A DNA stretch of 37,956 bases from Chitinophagales bacterium (GTDB taxonomy: Bacteria; Bacteroidota; Bacteroidia; Chitinophagales; JADIYW01): assembly GCA_023957215.1 (NCBI GenBank), contig JAMLHH010000031.1, forward strand, positions 1 through 37,956, in the 5' to 3' direction. Shown here in pieces: positions 28,159-37,226 of this stretch. The translations under genes were made by a program, and so were the position numbers. The notes under the pieces were generated by a model that had not been told where the DNA came from, did no database searches, and was given only the letters and a program-made list of their open reading frames with translations. Positions within the stretch are counted from its first letter, which is position 1, and each line of letters opens with the position of its first letter.

Positions 28159-29799
28159 ATGAATAAAAAGTATTATGTAGCATTGATAGTCAGTGTTCTA
28201 ATCTTTTTAATGATTGCGACCTATTTTTTTTATTTAAAATCTTTCCCTTTTGCAAGCAACTTTAACGGGAAAAGCACTCTCGTGATGGTAACTGCTTATA
28301 ATCCCACCGGATATTTTCTGTATAGGGATCAGGAAATGGGCTTTGAGTACGATTTATTAAAAAAGTTTTCAGATACGAATAATAAAAAGCTGAAAGTTAT
28401 TGTCGTACAGGATGAAAAAGAGATGTTTCAAAAACTGATCAGCCATCAAGCCGATATTATGGCGTACTATGTCCCTGTGATGAATCTGCCTATTCAAGAG
28501 GTCACTTTTTCACAACCTTACACTCAAAGTGAATGGGTACTGGTACAAAGAAAATCAAAGAGTGAAGACACTTATAATATAGATAAAGTAAGTGACTTAT
28601 CAGGCAAGACACTTGTTGTCTCCGAACAGTCATCTTCTATTCAAGCACTGAATGAAATCAACTTCGGACTAAAAACACCTATTAATATACAATCCCTTGA
28701 TTCAAATGTCTCTACCGAAGATTTGATTCGTCTGGTAGCAAAGTCTGAAATAGATTATACAATTGCACCAAAGGAAATTGCTCTTATCAATAGTGATTAC
28801 TTTGATAATATTGATATTTCATGTGCATTGACAGCACCGCAAGAAATAGCCTTTGTTCTAAATAAGGAGAATAAAAACTTATTAAGTAAGCTCAATCAGT
28901 TTATTTCCCAATCTAAAGAAGATGAGTCTATTTATGAATTGTATGATAGATATTTTAAGACAGAGAGGGTGACAAATACGAACGGGACTTCTGCTGATGT
29001 GCTTAATACTGCCAATATTTCTATCTATGACTTCTGGATACAAAAATATTCCAGAAACATCCTTTGGGATTGGAGATTGGTGGCGGCAATGATATGGCAG
29101 GAGTCCAGATTCAAATCAGATGCAAAATCATGGGCAGGTGCGACAGGCTTGATGCAGTTGATGCCGGCTACTGCGAGAAGATTTGGATTAAATACCATGC
29201 AGGAAATATATCATCCCGAATTGAATATCAAAACGGGAACAAAATATATCAAATGGTTGGAAGACTTTTGGAGTGACATTAAAGATGATTCGGAAAGAAA
29301 AAAATTTATTATTGCATCGTACAATGCAGGAGAAGGCCATGTGAGAGACGCACAGGCTTTGGCAAGGAAATATGGTAAAAATCCGCAAAAATGGGATAAC
29401 AATGTCGATTATTTTTTACTCAATAAATCCAACCCATATTATTATTTGGATCCGGTCTGCAAGTACGGATACTGTCGAGGCAGTGAGCCGTACTTTTATG
29501 TTAGAAATATCGTCAGGAAATACGAGCAGTATAAACAACATTATTCGTCTGATCATTTGGCAATTTTAGACCTCTCAATTAGTTTTCCTCCTTTGCCGGA
29601 AAATTACTTTTCGCCCGTCTTTTCACCCAACCAAGAATTATTTAAAAAGAATGATCTGTTTAAAGAAAATAAAATATTTGAGACAGACTCTAATAATGCA
29701 AATCATCTGAAACCAAGAAACCCCGAACGAATAAAACTTAGAACTTCTCCACCGGAACACCAACTCTTTAGAAGGAATGAACTGTTTAAGAAAAAATAA
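28159..29799 (+). CDS. mltF: Membrane-bound lytic transglycosylase, MltF type
   Basis: A 546-residue protein: an N-terminal membrane anchor (about 7-28), a periplasmic solute-binding-protein-like domain (about 40-270, GFEYDLLKKFSDTNNKKLKV), then an SLT lysozyme-like domain (about 285-450). The catalytic glutamate is Glu315 in AAMIWQESRFKSDAKSWAGA, with the usual GLMQLMPATARRFG and IASYNAGEGHV blocks after it. It cleaves peptidoglycan glycan strands to anhydromuropeptides. The last ~55 residues form an unusual tail with a twice-used motif (ELFKKNDLFKE, QLFRRNELFKK) that is not part of the enzyme. Monocistronic. Confidence 0.92.
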   Translation: MNKKYYVALIVSVLIFLMIATYFFYLKSFPFASNFNGKSTLVMVTAYNPTGYFLYRDQEMGFEYDLLKKFSDTNNKKLKVIVVQDEKEMFQKLISHQADIMAYYVPVMNLPIQEVTFSQPYTQSEWVLVQRKSKSEDTYNIDKVSDLSGKTLVVSEQSSSIQALNEINFGLKTPINIQSLDSNVSTEDLIRLVAKSEIDYTIAPKEIALINSDYFDNIDISCALTAPQEIAFVLNKENKNLLSKLNQFISQSKEDESIYELYDRYFKTERVTNTNGTSADVLNTANISIYDFWIQKYSRNILWDWRLVAAMIWQESRFKSDAKSWAGATGLMQLMPATARRFGLNTMQEIYHPELNIKTGTKYIKWLEDFWSDIKDDSERKKFIIASYNAGEGHVRDAQALARKYGKNPQKWDNNVDYFLLNKSNPYYYLDPVCKYGYCRGSEPYFYVRNIVRKYEQYKQHYSSDHLAILDLSISFPPLPENYFSPVFSPNQELFKKNDLFKENKIFETDSNNANHLKPRNPERIKLRTSPPEHQLFRRNELFKKK

Positions 29800-29870
29800 A
29801 CCGATTTTATCTACAAATTAGAACCATTCTTTGTAATTTGCCGTTATATAAAGGAATAAATTAGAAAATC

Positions 29871-30305
29871 ATGAAAAAGGTATTGAGTGTTTTGTTCTCT
29901 TTAAGTTTTATTTTGTTTGTCTCCAATTCAGGCATTGCCAAAGTGCCGGCAACGACAAATAATGGAATTCAATTTCAGAAATTGAATTATAAAGAAGCCT
30001 TGCAATTGGCGAAGAAACAAAATAAAAATGTGGCTTTATATGTTTATACAGTTTGGTGTCCGCCCTGTAAAATGATGCAAAATCAAACTTTCAAAGAAGC
30101 TAAAGTAGGCAATTATTTTAACAATAGGCTTGTCACTATTGAAGTAGAAGCGGAACAAGATGCAGACGGTCCTATGGTCATGCAAAAATATGGATTGAGA
30201 GCACATCCTGTTATATTGATTCTAAATCCGGATGGGAAATTGGTAAAAAAGATCATGGGATATTTACCCGGCACCGACTTATTGGCTGAAGTAAAAGGGC
30301 TATAA
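29871..30305 (+). CDS. Exported thioredoxin-fold protein
   Basis: A 144-residue protein with an N-terminal signal peptide (cleavage near GIAKV, about residue 23) and a thioredoxin-like domain. The redox motif is Cys63-Pro-Pro-Cys66 in TVWCPPCKMM, and the cis-proline is in LRAHPVILILNPDG. WCPPC in place of WCGPC, together with FQKLNYKEALQLAKKQNKNV before it, resembles the DsbD-gamma/thioredoxin_7 type. It likely handles thiols in the periplasm. A good terminator follows. Confidence 0.88.
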   Translation: MKKVLSVLFSLSFILFVSNSGIAKVPATTNNGIQFQKLNYKEALQLAKKQNKNVALYVYTVWCPPCKMMQNQTFKEAKVGNYFNNRLVTIEVEAEQDADGPMVMQKYGLRAHPVILILNPDGKLVKKIMGYLPGTDLLAEVKGL

Positions 30306-30340
30306 GTACATTTCTCATATAATTTAGTTCAGTGAAGATA

Positions 30341-30372
30341 AAAGGGCTTGACACAATTCAAGCTCTTTTTTT
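30341..30372 (+). terminator. Terminator after the thioredoxin-fold gene
   Basis: GGGCTTGA (30344-30351), a 6-nt loop and TCAAGCTC (30358-30365) form an 8-bp stem with one G-T pair, followed by seven T. The remaining ~230 bp before the next gene are AT-rich and hold only a promoter box. Confidence 0.75.
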
Positions 30373-30547
30373 GATGAATAGATAGAGTCATTCTGCCAGT
30401 TTGTTAACTTCACATTAAAGAGTGTTGTCTATATTGCAAATTCAATGTAAAATCTATCTTAACAAGTAAATTTATTTGTAGATTTGAACCTTATAAGAAA
30501 AAGTTACGGAATAAATAAGATATAAATGCTTTTAAAAATTAAAAAAT

Positions 30548-30555
30548 TAACTTTG
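30548..30555 (+). promoter_or_regulatory. -7 box of the acyl-CoA ligase gene
   Basis: TAACTTTG, a perfect TAnnTTTG, 47 nt before the ATG at 30603. The -33 region is not well matched. Confidence 0.45.
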
Positions 30556-30602
30556 AATAATTGATTTGATTTACAACATTATATAAAATAAATATTATAA
30601 AA

Positions 30603-32375
30603 ATGAAAAACTTGGATAGTGTTAAAAGAACGTTTGATGTCATTTATTATCAAAGAGACAACAATCCTCAGGAAGTCAGTTTGGCAGGGATGAAAAATGG
30701 AAATTGGATAAAATACAGTACTCAAGATTTAATTGACAAAGCACAACAAGTCAGCTTGGGGTTGATAAAATTGGGAGTCCAGCCGGGTGATAAAGTAGCT
30801 TTGGTTACAAGCTCCAATATCCCTGAATGGAATATTTGTGATATTGCGATAGGTCAAATTGGTGCAATCAATGTTCCTTTATATCCTACTATCAGCCAAG
30901 GTGAATACGAATATATATTAAATCACTGCGAGGCAAAAATTTGTATAGTTCAAGATGAAGGACTTTATAAAAAAGTAACTGCAGCTAAAGATAAAGTTAG
31001 CTCTCTACAAAACGTTTACACCATCGATGATGTCGTGGGTGCTAACAATTGGTCTGAAATTATAGAAGCCGGTAAAGGTGGCGATGTAAATGAGATAAAA
31101 GAAAGAGGTGCCAAAATACAACCGGAAGAATTGGCTACTATTATTTATACTTCCGGTACTACCGGATTACCCAAAGGTGTGATGTTGTCACATAATAATC
31201 TAATTTCTAACGTGAAAGCGACTGTTGTAGAATTGCCTATTGAAGCCGGTCAGTCAGGGCTTAGCTTTTTACCACTCTGCCATGTCTTTGAAAGAATGGT
31301 AGTCTATACCTATACATTGGTAGGTATCAATATTTATTATTCTGACATTGACACTTTGGGTGAAAAACTTCAGACAGTCAGACCCCATTTCTTTACAACA
31401 GTCCCGAGGTTATTGGAAAAAGTATATGAAAAAATCGTTAATAAAGGAATGGAATTAACCGGATTTAAAAAGTCACTTTTCTTCTGGGCTTTGGGATTAA
31501 CCAATGATTATACATTTGGTAAAAGACCGGGCTTGCAAATGAAGATTGCCGATAAATTAATATTTAGCAAATGGCGGGATGCTTTGGGTGGCAGAATCAT
31601 TGGTATCGTCTCAGGTTCGGCAGCGTTACCTTTAAAAATAGCAAGAGTATTCTCAGCTGCCGGTGTGCCGATTAGAGAAGGCTATGGTCTGACAGAGACT
31701 TCACCTGTTGTCACTTTTAATAGATTTGAAGAAAATGATGCTATGTTGGGTACTGTCGGAAGAGCCATTGACGGGGTAGAAATTAAAATTGCGGAAGATG
31801 GTGAGATATTGGCTAAAGGTCCGAATGTGATGATGGGATATTATAAAGATCCGGAAAAGACTGCTGAAGTAATGGATGGCGAGTGGTTTAAAACAGGTGA
31901 TATAGGAACTTTCTTGACGGGACCTAATGGTAAAAAATTCTTGAAAATAACAGACCGTAAAAAAGAGTTACTTAAAACATCCGGTGGTAAATATGTCGCT
32001 CCTGCACCAATAGAAAGTTCTATGAGAGAAGATTTCTTGATAGAGCAAATCATGTTGGTAGGAGAAAGCAAGAAATTTGTATCTGCATTAATAGTACCTG
32101 CCTTTCCAACCCTTAAAGAATGGGCCGCTACAAATAATATATCATTCAAGGATAATAATGACTTGGTAAATAACAGCAAGGTGATAGAATTGTATCAAAG
32201 CGTGATAGATAAGAAAAATCCGAGCTTTAGCCATATCGAACAAATTAAAAAGTTCAAATTATTGCCTAACGAATGGACGGTAGAAACAAAAGAGTTGACA
32301 CCAACCATGAAAATTAAACGCAAGGTCATTAATGAGAAGTACAGTAGAGAAATAGATTCTATCTACAACTCTTAA
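30603..32375 (+). CDS. Long-chain fatty-acid-CoA ligase (AMP-forming)
   Basis: A 590-residue adenylate-forming enzyme that activates fatty acids with ATP and CoA. The P-loop-like motif IIYTSGTTGLPKGVMLSH is at about 180-197, REGYGLTETSPVVTF follows near 360, and WFKTGDIG and the hinge region KITDRKKELLKTSGGKYVAP lie further on. The C-terminal lysine is likely the one in TPTMKIKRKV. The sequence pattern is that of the FadD15/long-chain type common in Bacteroidota. It may serve fatty acid uptake or lipid remodelling. Monocistronic, with a bidirectional terminator after the stop. Confidence 0.93.
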   Translation: MKNLDSVKRTFDVIYYQRDNNPQEVSLAGMKNGNWIKYSTQDLIDKAQQVSLGLIKLGVQPGDKVALVTSSNIPEWNICDIAIGQIGAINVPLYPTISQGEYEYILNHCEAKICIVQDEGLYKKVTAAKDKVSSLQNVYTIDDVVGANNWSEIIEAGKGGDVNEIKERGAKIQPEELATIIYTSGTTGLPKGVMLSHNNLISNVKATVVELPIEAGQSGLSFLPLCHVFERMVVYTYTLVGINIYYSDIDTLGEKLQTVRPHFFTTVPRLLEKVYEKIVNKGMELTGFKKSLFFWALGLTNDYTFGKRPGLQMKIADKLIFSKWRDALGGRIIGIVSGSAALPLKIARVFSAAGVPIREGYGLTETSPVVTFNRFEENDAMLGTVGRAIDGVEIKIAEDGEILAKGPNVMMGYYKDPEKTAEVMDGEWFKTGDIGTFLTGPNGKKFLKITDRKKELLKTSGGKYVAPAPIESSMREDFLIEQIMLVGESKKFVSALIVPAFPTLKEWAATNNISFKDNNDLVNNSKVIELYQSVIDKKNPSFSHIEQIKKFKLLPNEWTVETKELTPTMKIKRKVINEKYSREIDSIYNS

Positions 32376-32390
32376 TTGATTCTAAAAATA

Positions 32391-32420
32391 AAAAACCATC
32401 TCGAAAAGAGATGGTTTTTT
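32391..32420. terminator. Bidirectional terminator between the acyl-CoA ligase and sigma factor genes
   Basis: CCATCTC (32396-32402), loop GAAAA and GAGATGG (32408-32414), extended by A5 on the left and T6 on the right, so it gives a stem with a T tract on both strands. It serves the two convergent genes. Confidence 0.88.
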
Positions 32421-32437
32421 ATTTTCTGCTCTATATA

Positions 32438-33040
32438 TCAAAACTGTTTCAATTGATTGTAATCAATACCGACAATAGAATTTCTTTCTTCTATCATTCT
32501 TCTAAGGTTGATAAGTGCATATCGCATACGTCCAAGGGCGGTATTAATACTGACTTTTGTAATCTCCGAAATCTCCTTAAAACTAAGTTCCGCATAAAGT
32601 CGCATGACCAAGACTTCCCTCTGCTCGGCAGGCAGGTGTTGGATAAGTGCTTTTATGGAAACTTCTAAAGAATTGGTGCTTTGAAAATGTTCTACATCTT
32701 CATCTTTTATAGAAGACATGATGTTGTTATCTTCACTATTTATAAATGATGGATTTCTTTTTGTTTTCCTGAAATAGTCGATGGTTATATTGTGGGCTAC
32801 TCTCAAAACCCACGGTAAAAACTTGCCTTCTTCTTTATATTTGCCGGAATCTAAACTGTCTATCACCTTGATAAAGGTCTCTTGAAACAAATCATCAGCT
32901 ACGAATTTATCTTTTACTAAAAGATAAATGGATGTAAAAACCCTATGCTTATGCTTATTGATAAGCGTATTTAATGAAGAAATTTCGCCTTTAAGATAAC
33001 TATGGATAAGTTCTTTATCTTTTATTGCTACACTATTCAT
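32438..33040 (-). CDS. RNA polymerase ECF-type sigma factor
   Basis: A 200-residue group 4 sigma factor. Region 2 includes KFVADDLFQETFIKVIDSL (about 45-63) and GKFLPWVLRVAHNITIDYFR (about 74-93). Region 4 is the helix-turn-helix LSFKEISEITKVSINTALGR (about 152-171) after LPAEQREVLVMRLYAE. A charged linker (about 97-125) separates them. No anti-sigma factor gene with FecR or zinc-finger features lies next to it, so how it is held inactive is not visible. RseP, the protease class that often releases such factors, is elsewhere in the window, but a link is not shown. Confidence 0.92.
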   Translation of the reverse strand: MNSVAIKDKELIHSYLKGEISSLNTLINKHKHRVFTSIYLLVKDKFVADDLFQETFIKVIDSLDSGKYKEEGKFLPWVLRVAHNITIDYFRKTKRNPSFINSEDNNIMSSIKDEDVEHFQSTNSLEVSIKALIQHLPAEQREVLVMRLYAELSFKEISEITKVSINTALGRMRYALINLRRMIEERNSIVGIDYNQLKQF

Positions 33041-33227
33041 GGACTATTTTTTTTAATGTTATGGATCAGTAAGTGTAGAAATTTTTCTTATATCTTGCTT
33101 ATTTAAAAGGGTTTTGAAAGTTTTTCTTTAAAATTGTGACAATGTTCGTAAATATAAGTTTTATAAACAAATTCTTAATGTTATTTTAACATTTAAAAAG
33201 CCAAATTAGTGTTTACATATTGTGAAA

Positions 33228-35990
33228 ATGGACTCAGAAGACAATATCGTTATCAAAGGTGCAAGAACGCACAATCTCAAGAATATAACTGTCGAAATAC
33301 CGAGACACAAGTTGGTGGTGATTACCGGTGTGTCAGGTTCGGGGAAATCTACTTTGGCGTTTGATACTTTATATGCGGAAGGACAAAGGAGATATGTAGA
33401 ATCTCTTTCGTCTTATGCTAGACAGTTTTTGGATCGTATGGATAAGCCGGATGTCGATTATATCAGAGGATTGTCACCTGCTATTGCCATTGAGCAAAAA
33501 GTAAATATTGGCACTACACGTTCTACTGTGGGTTCTTTGACCGAAATATATGACTACTTGCGCTTGATGTATGCCCGAATAGGTAAAACCTACTCGCCGG
33601 TTTCAGGGGAAATAGTAAAAAAACATGAAGTGACAGATGTAGTGGATTTTCTCTGTAAATTAGACGAAGGTGTGAAGTATCAGATACTCACTCCTTTGAA
33701 GAAATCGCCCGATTTATTGGAAGAGTTTGTACAGAAAGGTATTTATAGAATTATTTCTAATGGAAAACAGGTTAGACTGGATCAAATTATCGGTGATGAC
33801 AAAAAGATGGATAAACTTTTTCGGGTACAAGAAAATTGGATCATTGTTGATAGATCTATTGTAAAGAAAGACGAGGAATCTATACACCGTATGTCAGATT
33901 CGGTACAACAAGCCTTTGATATCGGAAACGGTCATTGTAGGATAGATATTCCGGAAACTGAAACTGTAGATTTTAGTTCTTTGTTTGAGTTGGATGGGCT
34001 ACAATTTGAACAACCTACTCCACAGTTCTTCAATTTTAACTCACCCTATGGCGCTTGTCCGACTTGTGAAGGTTTTGGAAATATCTTGGGAATAGATGAA
34101 GATTTGGTGATTCCCGATAAATCAAAATCAGTCTATGAAGGAGCTGTTGCACCTTGGAAAGGAGAAAGTATGGGCTGGTGGAGACAGCAATTTGTCAATC
34201 AATCTCACAGCTTTGATTTTCCTATTCATGCACCTGTTATGGATTTGACGGAAAAAGAATACGGACAATTGTGGAATGGTAGTAAAAAAGCTTTGGGTAT
34301 CAAACAGTTTTTTGATGATGTAGAATCTCAAACTTACAAAATCCAATATAGGGTCTTGCTATCAAGATATCGTGGTAGGACAAAATGTACCGAATGTCAT
34401 GGTATGCGTTTGCGAAAAGAAACCCAATATGTGAAAATTGCAGAAAGACATATAGGCGAGTTGATACAAATGCCGATAAAAGATTTGAATCAATGGTTCG
34501 AAAATCTACAATTAGACCGGCACGATGAAACGATTACCACTATTATTTTGCAGGAAATAAAAAGCCGTTTAAAATTGATGATAGATGTCGGATTGGAATA
34601 TCTGACTTTAGACAGAATGGCTAATACTTTATCGGGCGGAGAATCTCAAAGAATCAATCTTACGCGGGCTTTGGGTAGTAATTTGACAGATTCGATTTAT
34701 ATTTTGGACGAACCGAGTGTAGGTTTACATCCACAAGATACCGGCAGACTTATCAAGGTATTAAGAAATTTGAGAGATTTGGGAAATACGGTCGTAGTCG
34801 TTGAACATGAAGAAGATATGATTAGAAGTTCAGATGATCTGATAGATATAGGTCCGGGTGCAGGGAGATTTGGTGGTGAAGTCGTGTATGCAGGGAAGTA
34901 TGAGCTCGGTAATGATAAAAGTCTGACTACCCGATATCTCAATGGTCAACTAAAAATTCCTCTGCCATCTATACGTAGAGAATCGCCTAACTATATTCAG
35001 CTAAAAGGTTGCCGTATGCACAATCTCAAAAATATAGATGTGCAAATTCCTCTTCAATCTTTAACGGTTGTCACAGGTGTATCCGGTTCGGGAAAGACCA
35101 CTCTGATAAAAGAAACACTTTTTCCGGCATTGGAAAAATATTTGCAAGATACTCCACTAAATCCAAAAGGTTTTCGAGAATTGATAGTACCTCAGAAAGG
35201 TATTTCTAAAGTGGAAATGGTTGATCAAAACCCCATCGGTCGTTCTTCCCGCTCTAATCCAATTACCTATATCAAAGCGTATGATGCCATCCGTCAGCTT
35301 TTTACTGAACAATCACTATCCAAAATCCGCAGTTATCAGACCAAACATTTTTCATTCAACGTAGATGGTGGAAGATGCGAAACTTGTAAAGGCGAGGGTG
35401 AAACAGTAGTCGAAATGCAATTTTTAGCAGATATTCATTTGACTTGTGAGTCTTGTCACGGTAAAAGATTTAAAAAAGAGATTTTAGAAGTAAAATATAA
35501 AGATAAATCTATTGCTGATGTACTTGAAATGAGTGTCGAAGAGGCTATCGTATTTTTCAAGGATCAAAAAGATTTGGTGACAAAACTCCAACCATTGGCA
35601 GATGTGGGTTTGGACTATATTCAATTAGGTCAATCCAGCAGTACGCTCAGTGGAGGTGAAGCCCAAAGAGTCAAGTTGGCAGCATTTTTACAAAAAAGAA
35701 ATAGCAAGATGCCGGTATTGTTCCTTTTTGATGAACCTACTACAGGTTTGCATTTTCACGATATCAATAAACTATTAAAGTCTTTTAATGCTTTGGTAGA
35801 AATGGGACACAGCGTTTTAGTGATAGAACATAACTTGGAAGTCATCAAATGTGCAGATTATGTAATAGATATCGGACCCAAAGGTGGAAAAGAAGGTGGA
35901 TATTTGATGTATCAAGGAAATCCTGAGAAATTACCAAATGTGAAAGAATCTGTGACAGGAAAATATTTAAAAGAAAAGCTAAAAGAATAA
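33228..35990 (+). CDS. uvrA: Excinuclease ABC subunit A
   Basis: A 920-residue nucleotide excision repair protein that finds DNA lesions and loads UvrB. It has two ABC ATPase halves. Walker A motifs are GVSGSGKST (near residue 35) and GVSGSGKTT (near 617); ABC signatures are LSGGESQRI (near 470) and LSGGEAQRV (near 807). Zinc modules are CPTCEGFG with CTECHG in the first half and CETCKGEG with CESCHGKRF in the second. I use ATG 33228; GTG 33222 is an in-frame alternative adding two residues. Length is slightly under the usual ~940. Confidence 0.97.
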   Translation: MDSEDNIVIKGARTHNLKNITVEIPRHKLVVITGVSGSGKSTLAFDTLYAEGQRRYVESLSSYARQFLDRMDKPDVDYIRGLSPAIAIEQKVNIGTTRSTVGSLTEIYDYLRLMYARIGKTYSPVSGEIVKKHEVTDVVDFLCKLDEGVKYQILTPLKKSPDLLEEFVQKGIYRIISNGKQVRLDQIIGDDKKMDKLFRVQENWIIVDRSIVKKDEESIHRMSDSVQQAFDIGNGHCRIDIPETETVDFSSLFELDGLQFEQPTPQFFNFNSPYGACPTCEGFGNILGIDEDLVIPDKSKSVYEGAVAPWKGESMGWWRQQFVNQSHSFDFPIHAPVMDLTEKEYGQLWNGSKKALGIKQFFDDVESQTYKIQYRVLLSRYRGRTKCTECHGMRLRKETQYVKIAERHIGELIQMPIKDLNQWFENLQLDRHDETITTIILQEIKSRLKLMIDVGLEYLTLDRMANTLSGGESQRINLTRALGSNLTDSIYILDEPSVGLHPQDTGRLIKVLRNLRDLGNTVVVVEHEEDMIRSSDDLIDIGPGAGRFGGEVVYAGKYELGNDKSLTTRYLNGQLKIPLPSIRRESPNYIQLKGCRMHNLKNIDVQIPLQSLTVVTGVSGSGKTTLIKETLFPALEKYLQDTPLNPKGFRELIVPQKGISKVEMVDQNPIGRSSRSNPITYIKAYDAIRQLFTEQSLSKIRSYQTKHFSFNVDGGRCETCKGEGETVVEMQFLADIHLTCESCHGKRFKKEILEVKYKDKSIADVLEMSVEEAIVFFKDQKDLVTKLQPLADVGLDYIQLGQSSSTLSGGEAQRVKLAAFLQKRNSKMPVLFLFDEPTTGLHFHDINKLLKSFNALVEMGHSVLVIEHNLEVIKCADYVIDIGPKGGKEGGYLMYQGNPEKLPNVKESVTGKYLKEKLKE

Positions 35991-36003
35991 ATATTTGTTT
36001 AAA

Positions 36004-36639
36004 ATGGAATTTTTGGAAACTATATTGTGTACTCAAGGAGAAATACCTTTGATAGACTATCATATCCGTCGTCTTTTTTGGGGGATTTGTCAAAACGGAT
36101 TTCTTGTTTCAGAAGCCCAAAAGTCTATTATAAAAGAATACATTCTCTCTTTTATTCCTGAAGATAAAAAGGATTACAAACTTCGTTTTTTATTTCAAAT
36201 AAATTTTGAAAACCAATTTACCTATTACTCGGAATTAATAGAGTTAAAGCCTTCCCAAACAGTTTTTCGTTTGGGTGTTTTTAGAGAAGAAACTAAAAAA
36301 AGAAGTTTCCCTTGGAATGCTAAAACGACTGAAAGAAATCTTTACAAGGTTGCAACTCTTTGGTCAAAAGCTCATTATTTTGACGAAGCCGTTATTTTAA
36401 ACGATGCAGGTCATGTAGTGGAAACTAGTATTTTTAACTTATATATTATAAATGACGACGTTTTATATACACCTCCTTTATTGGATATGCCTGTCAAAGG
36501 TGTATTTAGGACATGGTTATCAGAAAACTCTATTTTTCCCATCGTCGAAAAATCCTTAACAATAGAAGATTTGAAAAATGCGGAAATAATACTTTTGACA
36601 AATGCTGTCAGAGGGATTTGTATCGGAGTTTTGGAGTAA
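36004..36639 (+). CDS. Class IV pyridoxal-phosphate aminotransferase / lyase (PabC or branched-chain type)
   Basis: A 211-residue protein of fold type IV. The PLP lysine is in WNAKTTERNLYKVATLW, with FDEAVILNDAGHVVETSIFN after it (glutamate and asparagine of the cofactor site) and TPPLLDMPVKGVFRTWL. It is shorter than branched-chain aminotransferases (about 300) and nearer to 4-amino-4-deoxychorismate lyase, which makes 4-aminobenzoate for folate. I start at ATG 36004; a TTG nine bases upstream is the alternative. It lies 13 bp after uvrA and may be cotranscribed with it. Confidence 0.8.
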   Translation: MEFLETILCTQGEIPLIDYHIRRLFWGICQNGFLVSEAQKSIIKEYILSFIPEDKKDYKLRFLFQINFENQFTYYSELIELKPSQTVFRLGVFREETKKRSFPWNAKTTERNLYKVATLWSKAHYFDEAVILNDAGHVVETSIFNLYIINDDVLYTPPLLDMPVKGVFRTWLSENSIFPIVEKSLTIEDLKNAEIILLTNAVRGICIGVLE

Positions 36640-36875
36640 AATGGATGTAAACAGAGCTTGAAAAAAGAACTTAGTGAAGCGATATCACAAACACCACTTA
36701 AAAAAACAATAAAATTGAGTAAAGTTGGGAATAGTGAAACGAATTTAAAAGCAAACCGCTAAATTCGACCTGACTAATGAAGAGCTTGGAATTACAACAA
36801 ATTGATTATGAGTGCTTTGATTTAACGTTAGCCAGAACCCTATGAGCGGCCGTGCAAACATTAAAGCTGACGGAA
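36640..36875. other. Decayed or non-coding stretch
   Basis: No complete gene. Short protein-like frames occur, such as 36658-36762 (LKKELSEAISQTPLKKTIKL and on), but none has a convincing start. An 8-bp palindrome TAACGTTA is at 36823-36830. The segment is best read as remnants between the aminotransferase gene and the broken exported-protein frame. Confidence 0.35.
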
Positions 36876-37208
36876 ATGACGAAGAAAATTTATCATATCG
36901 GACATAGACATTTCATTTGAACTTTGTGCCTATTGACAACTTTGTTTTGCTTTGACAGCTTTGCTCAAAGCAATTCTTTCGGGAATTCACCACTATCACA
37001 AAGAGCCATTGAACAGATTGAAAAGAACATGGTAAATACTCCTGACTGGCAACGGCTCAATGAAATGAAAATGCTCAATGCCAACTTTCCAAGTATGGCT
37101 TACCAACAGCAAATCAACGCACTTTACGAGCAATACAGGTTTACTTTGGTCGGGCTGGAATTTGAAAGAGAAAAACAGGCATGGCAGGCATTGACAAGTC
37201 GTCTGTGA
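36876..37208 (+). pseudogene. Fragment of an exported protein with an in-frame stop in its signal peptide
   Basis: From ATG 36876 the frame reads MTKKIYHIGHRHFI, then TGA (36918-36920), then TLCLLTTLFCFDSFAQSN, a charged start and hydrophobic core ending in a normal -AQ cleavage site. The frame continues for about 80 further residues, including QRAIEQIEKNMVNTPDWQRL and a helical region, to the stop at 37208. Reading across the TGA gives a sensible signal peptide, whereas the downstream part alone has only a TTG start and no positive N-terminus. I recognise no family. The short length suggests the 3' part is also lost. It could instead be a real 94-residue protein from TTG 36924. Confidence 0.45.
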
Positions 37209-37226
37209 TCCGTGGTCTGTGGTCTA

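Noticed and set aside
36823..36830. TAACGTTA as an integron attC or recombination core
   Set aside because: No matching inverted arm or second core site lies nearby, and no integrase or cassette array is present.
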